The translations under genes were made by a program, and so were the position numbers. Shown here piece after piece: positions 10,340 to 21,063 of a DNA stretch of 64,000 nt (the stretch's first letter is position 1; every line of letters starts with the position of its first letter). This stretch comes from Diplonema japonicum (lineage: Eukaryota; Euglenozoa; Diplonemea; Diplonemida; Diplonemidae), in the NCBI GenBank assembly GCA_964019335.1, contig OZ025686.1, positions 1-64,000 on the forward strand. Reading direction: 5' to 3'. Under the pieces are notes generated by a model. That model made no database searches. It was not told the origin of the DNA and saw nothing but the letters and a program-made list of their open reading frames with translations.

Positions 10340-10490
10340 TTTTTTTTTTTTGTTTTATAGTGTGTGATGGGGGGGAGGGGATCCTTTCGTTGAGCGGCGG
10401 GCAGGCCGACGGGCAAAACAACCCCCCCGGACGACGGCGACGACGGACGACGGACGCAGCGGCAAACCCAGGCAGAGGCGGCAGGCACCA

Positions 10491-11176
10491 ATAAAGTACA
10501 GAAACTGTAGCTTTAGAATCGTTGGTGGACTCTATGTGTCATCGATAAGGTGACAACACCGACGACTCTTTGTGCCAGTGAAAACGTAACGTAATAGAAC
10601 CTGCTTCTCGAACCTCTGCTTCCAGGCTTGCAGTTTTCGACTTCTTGACCGGTACATCTCTCTTGAGGTGAGTGAGATCACCAAGAGTAGTCGTCTCTCA
10701 TAGAGTTCGCCTCGTTGCTCATTTTCCCCGTTTCAACCTGTTATGAGTTTTTAATTTTATGCTGTAAATAATAAAAAAAAAACCAACTCACTCAAGGTGT
10801 ACTACAATATTCTAATGACACCGTCCAGCTAACAACACAAATGAATTCGAAGTGAACGAAAGATTTCGTTTTCCTTAAAAAAAAAATACACATGCAATGC
10901 CATTGCCATCACGTTGTTTTATTTTCTCGCTATTAAAAGGGAGCTTTGCACAAGAAAAGAATCTTAGTTTGGTTTGCGTTTTTCTTTCAAAAAGTAGGCA
11001 TATGGTGCTGGTCCTAGACGAAGAGGGGAAAAAAAAAAGAAAAAGAAAAAATCGTGTCACTGTTAGAAAAACATCAGTCTGTTGCTGGACGGTGTCATAT
11101 CTAGGGGGGAAAGTTTACATTGTAACAAAATCTACATTTCTAAGTGGTCCTTAATGTTCGTGATCCTGTGTTGTTG
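10491..11176. other. Spacer without a recognised gene
   Basis: About 690 nt between the LINE and the stop of the caspase-like gene. It is AT-rich from about 10740 with A-runs and contains no open frame I can assign. It probably includes the 3' UTR of the upstream gene on the minus strand. No tRNA-like fold was recognised. Confidence 0.5.
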
Positions 11177-14100
11177 TTAGTTTGAAAATTTGGCACGGGC
11201 ACGGGCACGGGCACGGGCAAGGGCAAGGGCATACTCCTTCTTCAAGTCGCGGATGAGGTTGGAATTGCGTTCCAGCAGTGCGGACTCTGCTTCTTTGCCA
11301 GTTTTCCAACCTTTCAGCTTGTCGACTTCCTTCTTGACAATCGATAAATCTTGCTTGAGCTTTGTAAGACTTTCCTGCATGAGGTCATCAGCGTCCCCGC
11401 CACTCATAGAGTTCACCTTTGAACGCAGACTGGTAATGTCTGCCTTCTGTCCCTCGAGATCCAAGTGGTCCTGGTGCTGTGCTTCGATGGTATTAACCAT
11501 TTCCTGTAGCAACTGGTCTTGTTGTGTCACTGTTTTCTCCGTTTCTGCAAGCCTCGTTTCGATATCTGCGACTCTTCCGCTGTTATCGGGAGCAGAGCGC
11601 ACCTCGCCCTTGCTTTCCCCTGCGCTCCCCATGCTCCTACTTTGATCCCGTATGCTGTTGATCTGCTCCCTGATGCTGTTGATCTGCTCCCTGATGCTGC
11701 TTATGTCAGTCGAGAAATCTTTGCTACTCGTGTTTTCTACCATTCGAATGTACTCGCTGATCTTACGCTCAGTTTCTGTAACCCTGTGTTCCAAATCCCT
11801 CACCGATTCGTTGCTTGCCCCATGTGCAGGGGGCGGAATTGGCGTGGCCATGCCTGTGTTCCGCTGCATCTCCTTCAAGTGTGCGACCTGGTCCTTCAGC
11901 ATGCTGAGCTCAATGTTCTTATCGCGTTGCAGCTGTTTTTGTAAAATATAATAATAACTTTTTAGCAATTATTTCGAAATGAGATCGGAAAGGTTGACAA
12001 ATGACAATCAATACTCCATGATTCAGAATAGAATCATCGTGACAGACGAAAGAGAGAAAGGCAAATGGCTGAAGGCGAAAAATATCGAATAGTTATAAAT
12101 ACACTGTTCTCCGGAACCGAATTTCTTCCGTTCGAACTTCAAGTTTACAGTTACTGTAAAACAATAAATTACCGGAAGTGTAAAAAACTTATGGTCTGCA
12201 AGAATTTATCTGTAGCAAAAGAGCTTTTAAAAAAATGGTAAAATAAGTATCTAACGGCTAATACGAAAGACCAGGAGGGACAAAGCAGAGGAATACATTA
12301 GTTTCGGAAAACAAATCCACGTTGGGCTCCCATCCCGACGACTCGATCAGGTTGTCACAGAAGGGGAGGTACAATACGGGTTTCCGAAGCCGTTAAACTC
12401 CAGCCTTCCGGGGTTTTTACAGACCCGGGATATTATTGCCAGTAGCTGGCTTTGTTTTACCGTGTAAGTAAGTTATTTGCGGTATACGTTACCGGACCAA
12501 AAATTACGCAAAACAACCGTATGTCGTTAAATTATGACCCCCTTAGTAGTTTTTTTTCTGTTGTACCTCAGCTTGGGTTCTCGTCTCCTTTGAATTCTCG
12601 ACAACCTGGTCTGTGAGGCCGTCGATCCTTTGTGCGATGCCTTGAACCTGTGTTTCAATTACCACAGCTTCTTCATCCTGCATACCTCCCTCATGAGCTC
12701 GTAGCTCTTGGAAGCTGCCTCCATTGCTGGGCGTATTCTGTTCTCTTCCATCTCAGCTAAGGCCCGGTTCACTTTGTCATGAGAGGGCTGGTTGGCAACT
12801 GCAACTTGGATCTTCTCTAAAGCTGTTGCAAGCTCTTCATCGGCAGCCCTCCTTTGAGCCTCGATCCCCTTAATCCTATGGTCGAATGTGTCTGTAGAAA
12901 ACGCGTGTTCGTGGAGGTGAGCATGCTACATACCAAGCTCTTGGCCTAGTTTGCCGCGTAGCTCATCAAGCTTCTCATTCTGTGCTTGCATGATATGCAC
13001 GGTTCCGTCATGCACATATGTTTCGAATCCGCCACGTAGAGCCTCCTGATGTGGTGTCGTTTATTACCGGTGCATACTAGAGTCTTTTCTGTCATCTGCA
13101 TTTTTTGATCTAGCATATTGGTTGCCATCCTGCACTCATCAACAACCGCTTCCACAAGACCTGCCTTATTCTCGACACCTGTCGTAACGTCTTGAACATA
13201 AAATACTGGCATACCCTTCACATCACTCCTCATCCCTTGCAGGACGTCCTCAAGCCCCTCAATGTGCTGCTGGAGTGCCGCACGCAGTTGCTGCTTTAAC
13301 TGGCCTTCTGACTCTTGCCATTTTTTTTCGAGGTCGAGCGTTCTACGTGCGTTGGTAAGCTTTCCTTCATTCATGCATACCCTTTTTCGGCTATCTCGGC
13401 TATTTGTCGCATAACGGAAACCTTGTCGTCCAAGGACGTGGTCACCTTCCGTTCAGTTTCAAAGAGCTTCTGGTTCTGCTCATCGATTCTGTCTTGCAGC
13501 TGCCTTGTTGACATTTCGATCCTGTTCTCCATTCGGTGCAGCTTATCGCCATCTTCAGCTAGCCTCCCGTCGATGTGCGCGATGCGCTGCTCGGCAACAG
13601 TGACACGCGCACCTGCATCAGTGACGTCTTTCATCATCTTTTGGTCGAGCTCAAGGATGGACTGTCCGATCTTTTGAATAGTCGAGTCTACCTTGCCTCG
13701 GATGTCGCTCACACTCCCCTGAAGCTCCGTCACGTGATTGTCGAGGTTCACCTCAGCACTCTGAAGCCTATTTGCGTGCGATGTCAGCGTGTTCTGCACC
13801 ATGTGAAGACTCTGCTCCAGACCATTGATGGCAGACATGTTGGCCGTGAGTTGTTGAGCATGTGTCTCTAGTGCTGGATCATGGACGGAGTCCATTGGAG
13901 GTGCTATCGAGTTGTGTGACTTGTCAGCTTCCATGTTCCCTAATTTGTACTGAACACTCATAATCTGCTCTTGCGTAGAGCTGTTCAAGGTAGTCACTTG
14001 GTCCCGGTGCTGGTTTATCACCTGTGCTGTCCACTTTTCAGTCTGCTCCTTAGCTGTTGCTATCATGCCACTCACCATGGTATGAATGGCAGAACGCAAT

Positions 14101-16761
14101 CCCGAAGGGAGGTAGACAGGGGCACCTGGTGTGTATACACCCTTCACGTCCTTCCCGTGCAGTTGGGCATCAATGTCCTCGAGCATCATGTCGTTATATG
14201 TTTTCCTGATGTCTCCGTCCCCTCTCGTCGTCTGCATCAATCTCTCAACAGTACTTTGAAGTGCTTCCACCCTGGCATCCAGCCCGGTGTCACGCATGGG
14301 GCTAGGAGCATAGGCGTGATGATGCCCAAGCCCTTCAATACGCTCCACCCTCTGCCGCAGGGTCCTGATGTCATCGGCCGAAGGAGAATCAAGACCTGTC
14401 GGGGCAACTTTTTGGATATATTGCGACGGCTGTGCTTGGGTAGCCATACATTGCTGTATGTTGCGTGTTGTTTCGTTCAACTGTGGATGTTGTTATGTCG
14501 CACGTACTGGCACACCTGCATCTGCAAGGTCTTCAGGGCTTCATCGTATTGACCAAAGTGGTGGCTACTTTGTTGCAAAATTTTGTCAACCTCTGCTTTG
14601 CCTGCTCCTGCTCCTGATTCGATCTTAAAGTTTAGCTCGTCGTACTAGTGTTTGTTGGTGGTGAAAACATAGCATACCATTTTGTGAAGTTGTTCCAACT
14701 GCAGCCTCTCAGTGCCTGTGCCTGCAGGTCTTGCTTCTCTCATGCCTGCTGGCATCGACGTCTGTACATCTTTCAACTGTACCTGCATAGGTGGAGAGTG
14801 GACCCAACACAACATACCTGCAGCAGCTTCAGCTCGTCCTGGTACACCATCCACTCGTCATTGGTCACGTGGATGGCGGCTCCTCCCCTTCCAGGGCTGC
14901 GAGCTGGCGATACCTGTTCCATGGTCTCGAGCTTCGAGACTAATGCATCTTGGCCACGCTGCAGTTGTTGGACAGCAACTTCAAGGTGCGAGCAATTCGA
15001 CTTGCTCTGCAATGCTTGCAGCTGTTTCGCGATAACCTCCATTGAAGCTTCGCGATCCGCTCTCTCCCTTTCTAACGCATGCTCCAATCGCGCGATGTCA
15101 GCCTTGCAGCTGTCTTGGGCTGGGATAGGTGCTGGTACATGGGCAGAGATGGGAACAGGTGGGGGTGCCGGCGCTGGTGCTGGTGTGACTGACACAGGGA
15201 CAGGTAAACTTGCAGGCGTGCTCGTGGGTTGTTGCCAGGGCTGGGAGATGACCTTAGTGAGCATAGGCGATCCTTCGTCAGACGGGGAGGCAGGGGGCGC
15301 AGCCCAAGCTGCAGATGCAGAAACTGAGGGCGTGAGAGGACGGGATACATGCGACTGAACGTGACTATGAGCCTCGCTTTCAGCGTCATCATGTGTGTCA
15401 TCTATTTGATTGAGCTCCTCAATGTAAATCCCCGTCTGCTTATCGGCCACATGCCTTCTACAGATCTCGTCTAGAGTGAGATGGGTGCTGAAAGAAGATG
15501 TCACTTCGGGCCTGCAGAGGACGCCGATATACTCGATAACTGGTGGCGGATCAGGCGTATTGAAGGACCTCAAAAGCCTGTTGTTCATCAATCCTTTGAG
15601 CACCTCCTCGAAGTTCTGGGCATCAGTGACACAGATAAGCTTTCCAAACCAGGCCTTGATGACATCAACAAACGGGATGCCTTGTTCTTCACACATGGCA
15701 GCGACTTCGCGTGCATAGTATATCTTATCCTCACGCGGCCCTCTTGAAGGCGAGCCGCCAGTCAACTTGATGATAAACCTTCGTTGGTCTTCGGAAGCAA
15801 TTTGCCTGATCTTGATGTGTGGACATGCATGCTTGAGTGTCTGGCACATCACTCGTGTATCGGGTACGGCAGAGTTTAGTGTGGGCAGCGCCATGCTCAT
15901 TGTTACTGTGTATGAGACCTTTCCGGTGTCTAACTGCGAGGCACGAGCCCAGTCAAAGAGGGGGAGCTTTCCGCTGGGTGCCGTCTGTGCTCTGTCGGAC
16001 ATCAGTATCATCTGCAGCTTGGGCTGCCCAAACCACTTCACCGAATGCTTGTCGAAGATCGCATAGACAGAATTCGGGCAAATCGGCAGTTGCCGTCCGA
16101 TGAGCTCGTCTAGCATGCCTGCGAACTTGGCGGAGAAGGAACCGCTCAGCTTTGGAGGGCTGCACATGAGCGAGAACCCTAAGCGCAGCGGCGGGAGGGG
16201 AACGGGTGCTCCGACATCCACTTTGAAGCACCTTTGGGTTTCTTTCCAGTGGCTCCCGTAGTCAGCGACGAGGCAACCCCTATCGTTCCTGTTCGGGCTA
16301 ATGAGGGCACTGAGGTCGTCAATACGCAGCAAGTTAGATCTTGTATACGGGTCGTAGTCCGTGGCAGCAAGGCAGAGCGATCTGTCGCTCACGAAACCGT
16401 GTGTGCTGATGACGACGAGTAGGAGACCTTTGTTCGTGATGCGCTCCCTCATCTCTTGGATGGCACGTACGATATTTGCAAATTTCGGTTTGCTGCCTTT
16501 GTCTTTTCTTGCAGAGGTCAGAACTGTGATGTGATCAACCTTCAGGGAACGGAACCTCTCTTCCAGCAACTGGATATCCCTCAATGGTGTAGGCAGGTTG
16601 CTGATCTCTGGGCAGTCGAACTCGGTGACTCCAACCAGGACAGCCCCCCTCATAGTGATAGGCTCACCATCGTACGTGACGCGCTTCACCTGATCATGGT
16701 TCGCAAGGGTCTTCGGAACCTGGTTGTCGCGCAGTGAGTCCCACAACTCATCGCCATCCAT
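11177..16761 (-). CDS. Caspase-fold (pseudo-protease) coiled-coil protein, ten exons
   Basis: Inferred exons: 14818-16761, 14678-14782, 14516-14644, 13381-14480, 13215-13342, 13078-13178, 12934-13045, 12686-12891, 12567-12647 and 11177-11932, giving about 1553 residues with every junction in phase. The N-terminal ~200 residues resemble a C14/caspase fold: a VLVGVTEF strand, then LLLVVISTHG with the catalytic-type His at about residue 121. Where a Cys is expected the sequence is CLVADYGS, so the nucleophile appears missing. A Pro/Ser-rich linker leads into over 900 residues of heptad-rich coiled coil ending in an Ala-Arg repeat. Introns are about 30-45 nt with GTATG donors, except the last, which is 634 nt. 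The ATG at 16761 follows an unpaired acceptor (CCCTCACAG) by six bases. The gene could instead end at the stop at 12543 if the last intron is not spliced. The role is probably structural or scaffolding; the substrate is unknown. Confidence 0.7.
11933..12566. other. Oversized intron carrying an unclassified insertion
   Basis: Donor GTACAACAG at 12566 and acceptor AAAAACAG at 11933 bracket 634 nt, against 30-45 nt for the other introns of the gene. The interior has no long open frame and no inverted termini that I could find. It contains a GC-richer core (about 12320-12480) with short inverted motifs such as ccggggttttt...acccggg. It looks like a mobile-element remnant, but I cannot name a family. 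Confidence 0.4.
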
Positions 16762-16944
16762 GTTGGCCTGTGAGGGTGATCGACAAAGCATTATGTGTAT
16801 TAGATATAATAATGTGTCTTCATATGCAGACGCAAACTTTTCTGGCCCTGGCTTAAGAACCATTTGCAAGAAAAAAAAAAGAAAAAAAAAAGCCAGTTTT
16901 AAACATATTTCGAAGGATCGTTAATTAATCTTTTTTAAAAACGC

Positions 16945-17643
16945 TCACCACAACCATGAATCCCGCTTCTTCGGAAGCGCGTAATGAGCAGCAGCACCTA
17001 CAGCAGCACCTGAGAGGTGCACATGGCTTGCGACAGAGGTTGGGTTCCGTGCGATGATCACGTACATCAGGTTGGCAAAGTCAGCTGCTATCAAGCATGC
17101 CATTAGTGTCTGGGCCTGGATGGGTTCGGGAAACCAAAGTAACCTCAAGCTACTTTCAGGTTCGGAAAGTGTCCAAAGAGTGAGAACAGCATAGAGGCCT
17201 CCGCTGATGCCAATTGACGGATAGTGGGCCAAGGGGGGAACACGGGAGATGAGGAGGCCCCCGACCTGCGCCAACACGGCAGAGCATACGAGGAAGAGGG
17301 CAGCTTGGTTGGGAACAGAAATATCGGCTTTTTTCTCTCGGTACATCCGTCCCTCAATGTAAGGCACGAAATTGGCTGCCATGTAGCAGTTGACCCCAAG
17401 GTGCAGCAGACCTGTGTGCGCGAACGGGGAGAAGAACACAGTATACCACCTTCTTCGAACCGTGTTCCAGGATGCATGTGTGTGGGTGTGAACCATTCTG
17501 CCTAGCAATGGAGCCCTCAACGCAAGGGACACCCCTACACATCCCCCGACTACACATTGCATACCATCAGGTAGTGCATTCCATTTTCTCCTCAGTGCCC
17601 TGCACTGCGCCTCGATTTCGTACCTTATCTGATCCACGTCCAT
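16945..17643 (-). CDS. Rhomboid-family intramembrane serine protease
   Basis: Encodes 232 residues with about six hydrophobic segments. Rhomboid signatures are present: HLGVNCYM (HxxxN), GISGGLYAV (catalytic Ser in GxSG) and SHVHLSGAAVG (catalytic His). These enzymes cut transmembrane substrates within the membrane. The short N-terminal region before the first hydrophobic stretch and the position of the catalytic segments suggest a mitochondrial or secretory-pathway rhomboid; I cannot decide which. The start is ATG 17643, eleven bases after an acceptor-like TATCTCTAG. It lies 183 nt upstream of the caspase-like gene in the same orientation. No intron is needed. Confidence 0.85.
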   Translation of the reverse strand: MDVDQIRYEIEAQCRALRRKWNALPDGMQCVVGGCVGVSLALRAPLLGRMVHTHTHASWNTVRRRWYTVFFSPFAHTGLLHLGVNCYMAANFVPYIEGRMYREKKADISVPNQAALFLVCSAVLAQVGGLLISRVPPLAHYPSIGISGGLYAVLTLWTLSEPESSLRLLWFPEPIQAQTLMACLIAADFANLMYVIIARNPTSVASHVHLSGAAVGAAAHYALPKKRDSWLW

Positions 17644-18675
17644 TGGTCCGCCTGCTAGAGATACAGTGAGATTTTCGACAATAAAAGACTAAGGGGAGGA
17701 AATTAAAAAAACGAAAAGATCCCGCAACGCTAGAAAAAAGAAAATTTCATGGCTCACACCTGCCATCTCCTCAAAGAGCTTTTCTTTGTTCTCGTTGCGG
17801 ACAAAGGAACTACATCTTGTTCATAAAGAGAGGGGGAAATAAGGGGCAAGGGTAGGTCCATCCCTCCCTTCCATAGGCTGTTCCCCCGCATAGAAAATGT
17901 CAACAATAGCAAAAACAAGAATGGCGGAACTAGAATTACGGAAGGAAGAGATGAAGCCTGATACAGGGTAAACAGAACAAGTAAATAATAAAAATCTATG
18001 AGAGGGAAAGCAAAAAAAATATAAAAATATATTTTTGACTGCAAAAAAACGGGGGATACTGATAAGACTTTATTTTTTTTGCATTTCATTTTTTTTTCCT
18101 CTTTTTTTCATTCACCTGTTGTTGTCTCTTGAAATTCATCACATGAAACTCTTTTTCTTTATGCATGTTTTTCTTTTCCAAGCGTGATTTATCAAGAGAG
18201 AAGGAGAAAGAAACGTCAAAAAAAAACAAAGACAAAAAATACAGGGGAAAGGGCAAAAGGAAAATAATATTTCAAAAATCTAAAAAGGGCAGTAACGTCT
18301 AAAGACACAAAATAAACCTTTGTGTGTTCGGTCAAGAACAGCTAGTCCCCCCAACAGAGTCTTTCTTTTTTTTTTTTTTTTTTTAATGTTTTCTTCTTCT
18401 CATATTTTTTCGTAGGGACAGCATTTCACTTTTTTGAAGGCATGAAAAACCACAGGGGAAGGGGAAACAGGGAGCTCACTATTTCGGAAAGAAACGTGGT
18501 TGGTGGGGAAAGGTGGCTCTGACGCTGCGCAACCATATTTACAAATATGGGGAATACAGGCCCTGCTCATTAATGTGGGCCGTAGATGACAACAAATATA
18601 AAAAAAAAAAGAAAAATTAAAATAAAAGAGGCATTTACAAAAAAAGTTGGTAATGTTGGCTCATTTCTTTCTCAT
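17644..18675. other. AT-rich spacer with homopolymer tracts
   Basis: About 1 kb without an assignable gene. It has A/T-rich sequence including a T-run near 18370-18384. The open frame on the minus strand at 17754-18089 is low-complexity and has no features of a gene. The region probably holds UTRs and the boundary between transcription units. Confidence 0.5.
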
Positions 18676-19852
18676 TCAGTTTTCGGGGGTGCTCTTGCGG
18701 AACCAAATTCTGCATTGGAACTTCCTGAACAGATCATTGAGGACAGGCCTCCAGTCGGTCCTTGCTGTAGGGGACGTGTAGTACAGAGTGAGCTTCGCCA
18801 TGTCAAACTGGAACTCAGCGTTGGTTATATCCATACGAATGCCTGTTGGGGTTTTAAAAACAAAACTTCTACGCCCCCTAAATACCTGAGTTCGAAATGA
18901 TTTCGTTAGCCTCCTTCACGACCTGCGCTTCTTTTGCTGGCAGCTCGTTCAGGTATGTGTGCAACTCGCTCTCTGTCGCCATTCTGACGGCCTTCTTCTC
19001 TGCCTTGTCCTCCGTCGGCGTGAAGGACGTGACAACACCCAAGTCGACGCCCCTGTCCCCACCGACAAGGATGTGCTCCCCTGCCTTGACGGGGAAGGTC
19101 ACGCTGTGCTCCTCGCTACGGTTGAACCTTTGAGAAATTAATATTTGGAAGAAATAAAAAAAGTTTTAAACTACCTGAATTTCACGACTGCAATACCATT
19201 GACATCTGCAGGGGGCTCAGGCTCCGCTGGCGGCTGGGGCTGGAAGTATGATGTCGATGGCGTCGTCGGCGATTGTGCTGCAGGCATGAGGAACAATGAC
19301 AAGCATACCATGCACATCGGTGTGCATCTGCCACGTGGGCGTGTAGTGCGTAGGGCTTCCACCAGGCGGTGCTGGCGTAGAAGGCGCCGACGACATTGCA
19401 GGCGTCGGAGTTGGTGCTGCAGGAGTATGGGGGGTTTGATGCTGAGGCTGAAGCAGCGGAGGTGGTGGGATGGTCTCCTAATCAAAAGAAAAGCGTTGTC
19501 ATGTTTTCATTATCCATACCTGCTGTGGGTAATCATAGTAAGTCTCTGAGTAAGGTTGCAGTTCCGGTACCTGCGTAGGTGGAGCAGGTGAGGCCGTAAG
19601 AGGTAGCTGCGGTGACGGAGAGGCATAAGGATCGTGCCTGTACTTCACACCCATTGGCGACGTGTTGTAAGTCGGTATATACTGTTGCGGGGACTCCTTT
19701 GCTGCGAGAAGCTCTGCCTTCTTCGCTGCTCTTGCAGTACCAAGCTTACCCCTAGGGGGGTTCATAAGGTTGGTACGGTCTCCCAATGCTGCGCGCGCCA
19801 TTTTTCTTTTGGTAGTAACCCAGCCTGGTGTTTTTTTCCCATACATCTTCAT
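18676..19852 (-). CDS. PSP1 C-terminal domain protein
   Basis: Five exons inferred: 19520-19852, 19309-19477, 19175-19277, 18886-19127 and 18676-18842, about 337 residues. The N-terminal half is Pro/Gln/Thr-rich and disordered. The C-terminal half reads as a PSP1 domain: EHILVGGDRGVDLGVV, a helical stretch with KEAN, then NAEFQFDMAKLTLYYTS and a final RIWFRKS. PSP1 domains occur in bacterial cell-cycle proteins and, in eukaryotes, in RNA-associated proteins that are common in kinetoplastids; the function here is inferred only at that level. Introns are 30-60 nt. The ATG at 19852 abuts the end of a hAT-like transposon, and a second in-frame ATG lies at 19846. Confidence 0.8.
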
Positions 19853-19914
19853 AGTATCCAGGGTTAACCGATCACCCGCGGGTTTTTAATTACAATCGGG
19901 TTTTAAATTGACGT

Positions 19915-20245
19915 CAAATGAAAGGCGAGCATGCAACCATGCTTAAAACCCTTATATTCGTATCCCGACCCCCCCAGATACACAAAGCCGACCCCAGGGA
20001 GCATCAAAACGACTCAGAGAAGGATTATTTTCCCGAAAAGCTGGGTTTTCCCTTTTTTGGCGGTTTTTCTTCTTTTTTCTGTTTAAATAGGAGCGAAATC
20101 AAAAATCAATAATTAGAACGGGAGGAGAGCGTGCAACCATACTTATAACCCTTCTATTCGTCTCCCGGACCTCCCAGATACACAAAGCCTGCATCGAAAC
20201 GACTTAGAAAAGGATTATTTTCCCGAAAATCGGGATGTTCACCCA
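19915..20245. repeat. Diverged ~190-bp tandem repeat inside the transposon
   Basis: The stretch from about 19920 (gcatgcaaccatgcttaaaa...ccagatacacaaagcc...gaaggattattttcccgaaaa) recurs from about 20120 with scattered differences. It is non-coding. Confidence 0.8.
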
Positions 20246-20283
20246 CAGAGAACTGAATGCACGCACGATGAACGCCCAATTTC

Positions 20284-20736
20284 TTACGCCCAATTTCCTC
20301 CCTGCTTGCAACCCGGCGTGCCTGAGAACGTGGTGCCTGTCAGACGAAGACAGAGCACTGCTATGTCCTGGTTCAGGTACAAGAACAACAGCTGCCTTCG
20401 TACGTCTAGTGTGAGGCGGACGCGACGTATCTCTCCGGACTTGGCGTCGATCGAGGAGAACACCGCGTCCACGGCTGTTACTACAGGCTGCGTGTACAGC
20501 AGCGACAAGGCCCTGTCATGCAAAACAGGGAGAGCAGCTTTCTGAGCCAGCCACCACGCTTCGATTTCGAATGAGGTCGTCTCAAGGCTGTGGTCCATTT
20601 GGGCTTGACAGCCATCCCCTCTTACACGTCTTGCAGGGGTAGGCTGTCGCGTACCGTTGCGAAGCCGCGCTAGAAAAACTAGTTGATGGCAGCGTAATGA
20701 GCTATTTTTATTAGGTAAAATTCCGCTCGTGCGCAT
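20284..20736 (-). pseudogene. hAT transposase fragment (C-terminal dimerisation domain)
   Basis: A 150-residue frame ending with features of the hAT dimerisation domain: EIEAWW, PVLHDRALSLL, VVTAVDAVFSS and RVRLTLDVRRQLLFLYLN. The catalytic DDE core and BED finger are absent, so it cannot mobilise itself. It lies between the inverted repeats, as expected for a deleted derivative. Confidence 0.7.
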
Positions 20737-21063
20737 AAACAGACCCTGACCCGGTACATAATAACAAGTCTGAAAACCAGTTTTTTCAAAACTGCATTTA
20801 AAGCCTTAAATAAGGCTCCATTTTGGGTTTTGATAGCTGGAATGGGCTCAGATCGTCAAAATAGGGTTTCTGAAAAAAAATTTTGAGCATGGTCTTGGTT
20901 TTTGCCGATCAAACCGATCCGAAATTACAAAAAAACCCATCATTAACCCGACAGTGATCGAAAATCTAAAATTGCTCGGGTCGGGTTTTAAAACCCGAAG
21001 GTGATCGGTTAACCCTGGATACTATGCATCTTCATATGAAAATAAAAGAAAATAAAAATGCCT

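Larger units (their letters stand above)
130..10490 (-). mobile_element. Non-LTR retrotransposon encoding AlkB, OTU, RT and restriction-like endonuclease
   Basis: A GC-rich block of about 10.3 kb encodes, on the minus strand, a 2OG-Fe(II) AlkB-type oxygenase, two hydrophobic segments, zinc fingers, an OTU cysteine protease, a reverse transcriptase with YLDD, and a C-terminal Cys/His knuckle followed by a restriction-like endonuclease. No LTRs were found, and RT followed by a C-terminal nuclease fits the early-branching R2/CRE/NeSL type of LINE. The 5' leader (about 10340-10490) is GC-rich and ends abruptly at AT-rich host DNA. The 3' side, after the stop at 198, holds a short GC-rich tail and then a T-run on the coding strand. 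I could not identify a target-site duplication, so both ends are approximate. An internal duplication (5451-8529) disrupts the coding frame. Confidence 0.85.
19853..21026. mobile_element. hAT-like DNA transposon with terminal inverted repeats and a target duplication
   Basis: A perfect 24-bp inverted repeat, AGTATCCAGGGTTAACCGAT plus CACC, lies at 19853-19876 and as its reverse complement at 21000-21023. The direct repeat catcttcat flanks both sides (19844-19852 and 21027-21035). Within it, 8 bp on each side can serve as a hAT-type target duplication, though the exact edge is ambiguous by 1-3 bp. The interior has a degenerate hAT dimerisation-domain ORF. The element sits in what was otherwise a spacer of about 37 nt between LRRC51-like and PSP1 genes. 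Confidence 0.85.

Noticed and set aside
8574-10367. Plus-strand frame of about 600 codons over the LINE 5' end
   Set aside because: Gly/Ala-rich mirror of the AlkB and Ala-rich frame; the minus strand holds the recognisable domain.
10550-10740. Possible tRNA or small RNA in the spacer after the LINE (ttctcgaacctct motif)
   Set aside because: The motif does not match a T-arm consensus and no cloverleaf could be drawn.
12300-12490. Possible structured RNA in the oversized intron
   Set aside because: Short inverted motifs are present, but no extended stem or known RNA signature; left as part of the insertion.
13371-14480. Reading 13371-14480 and 11177-11968 as separate genes
   Set aside because: Both begin without an ATG exactly at acceptor sites and join in phase to the upstream exons of the caspase-like gene.
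17754-18089. Open frame of 111 codons in the AT-rich spacer
   Set aside because: Phe/Leu/Ser low complexity from T-rich DNA, no splice context or motif.
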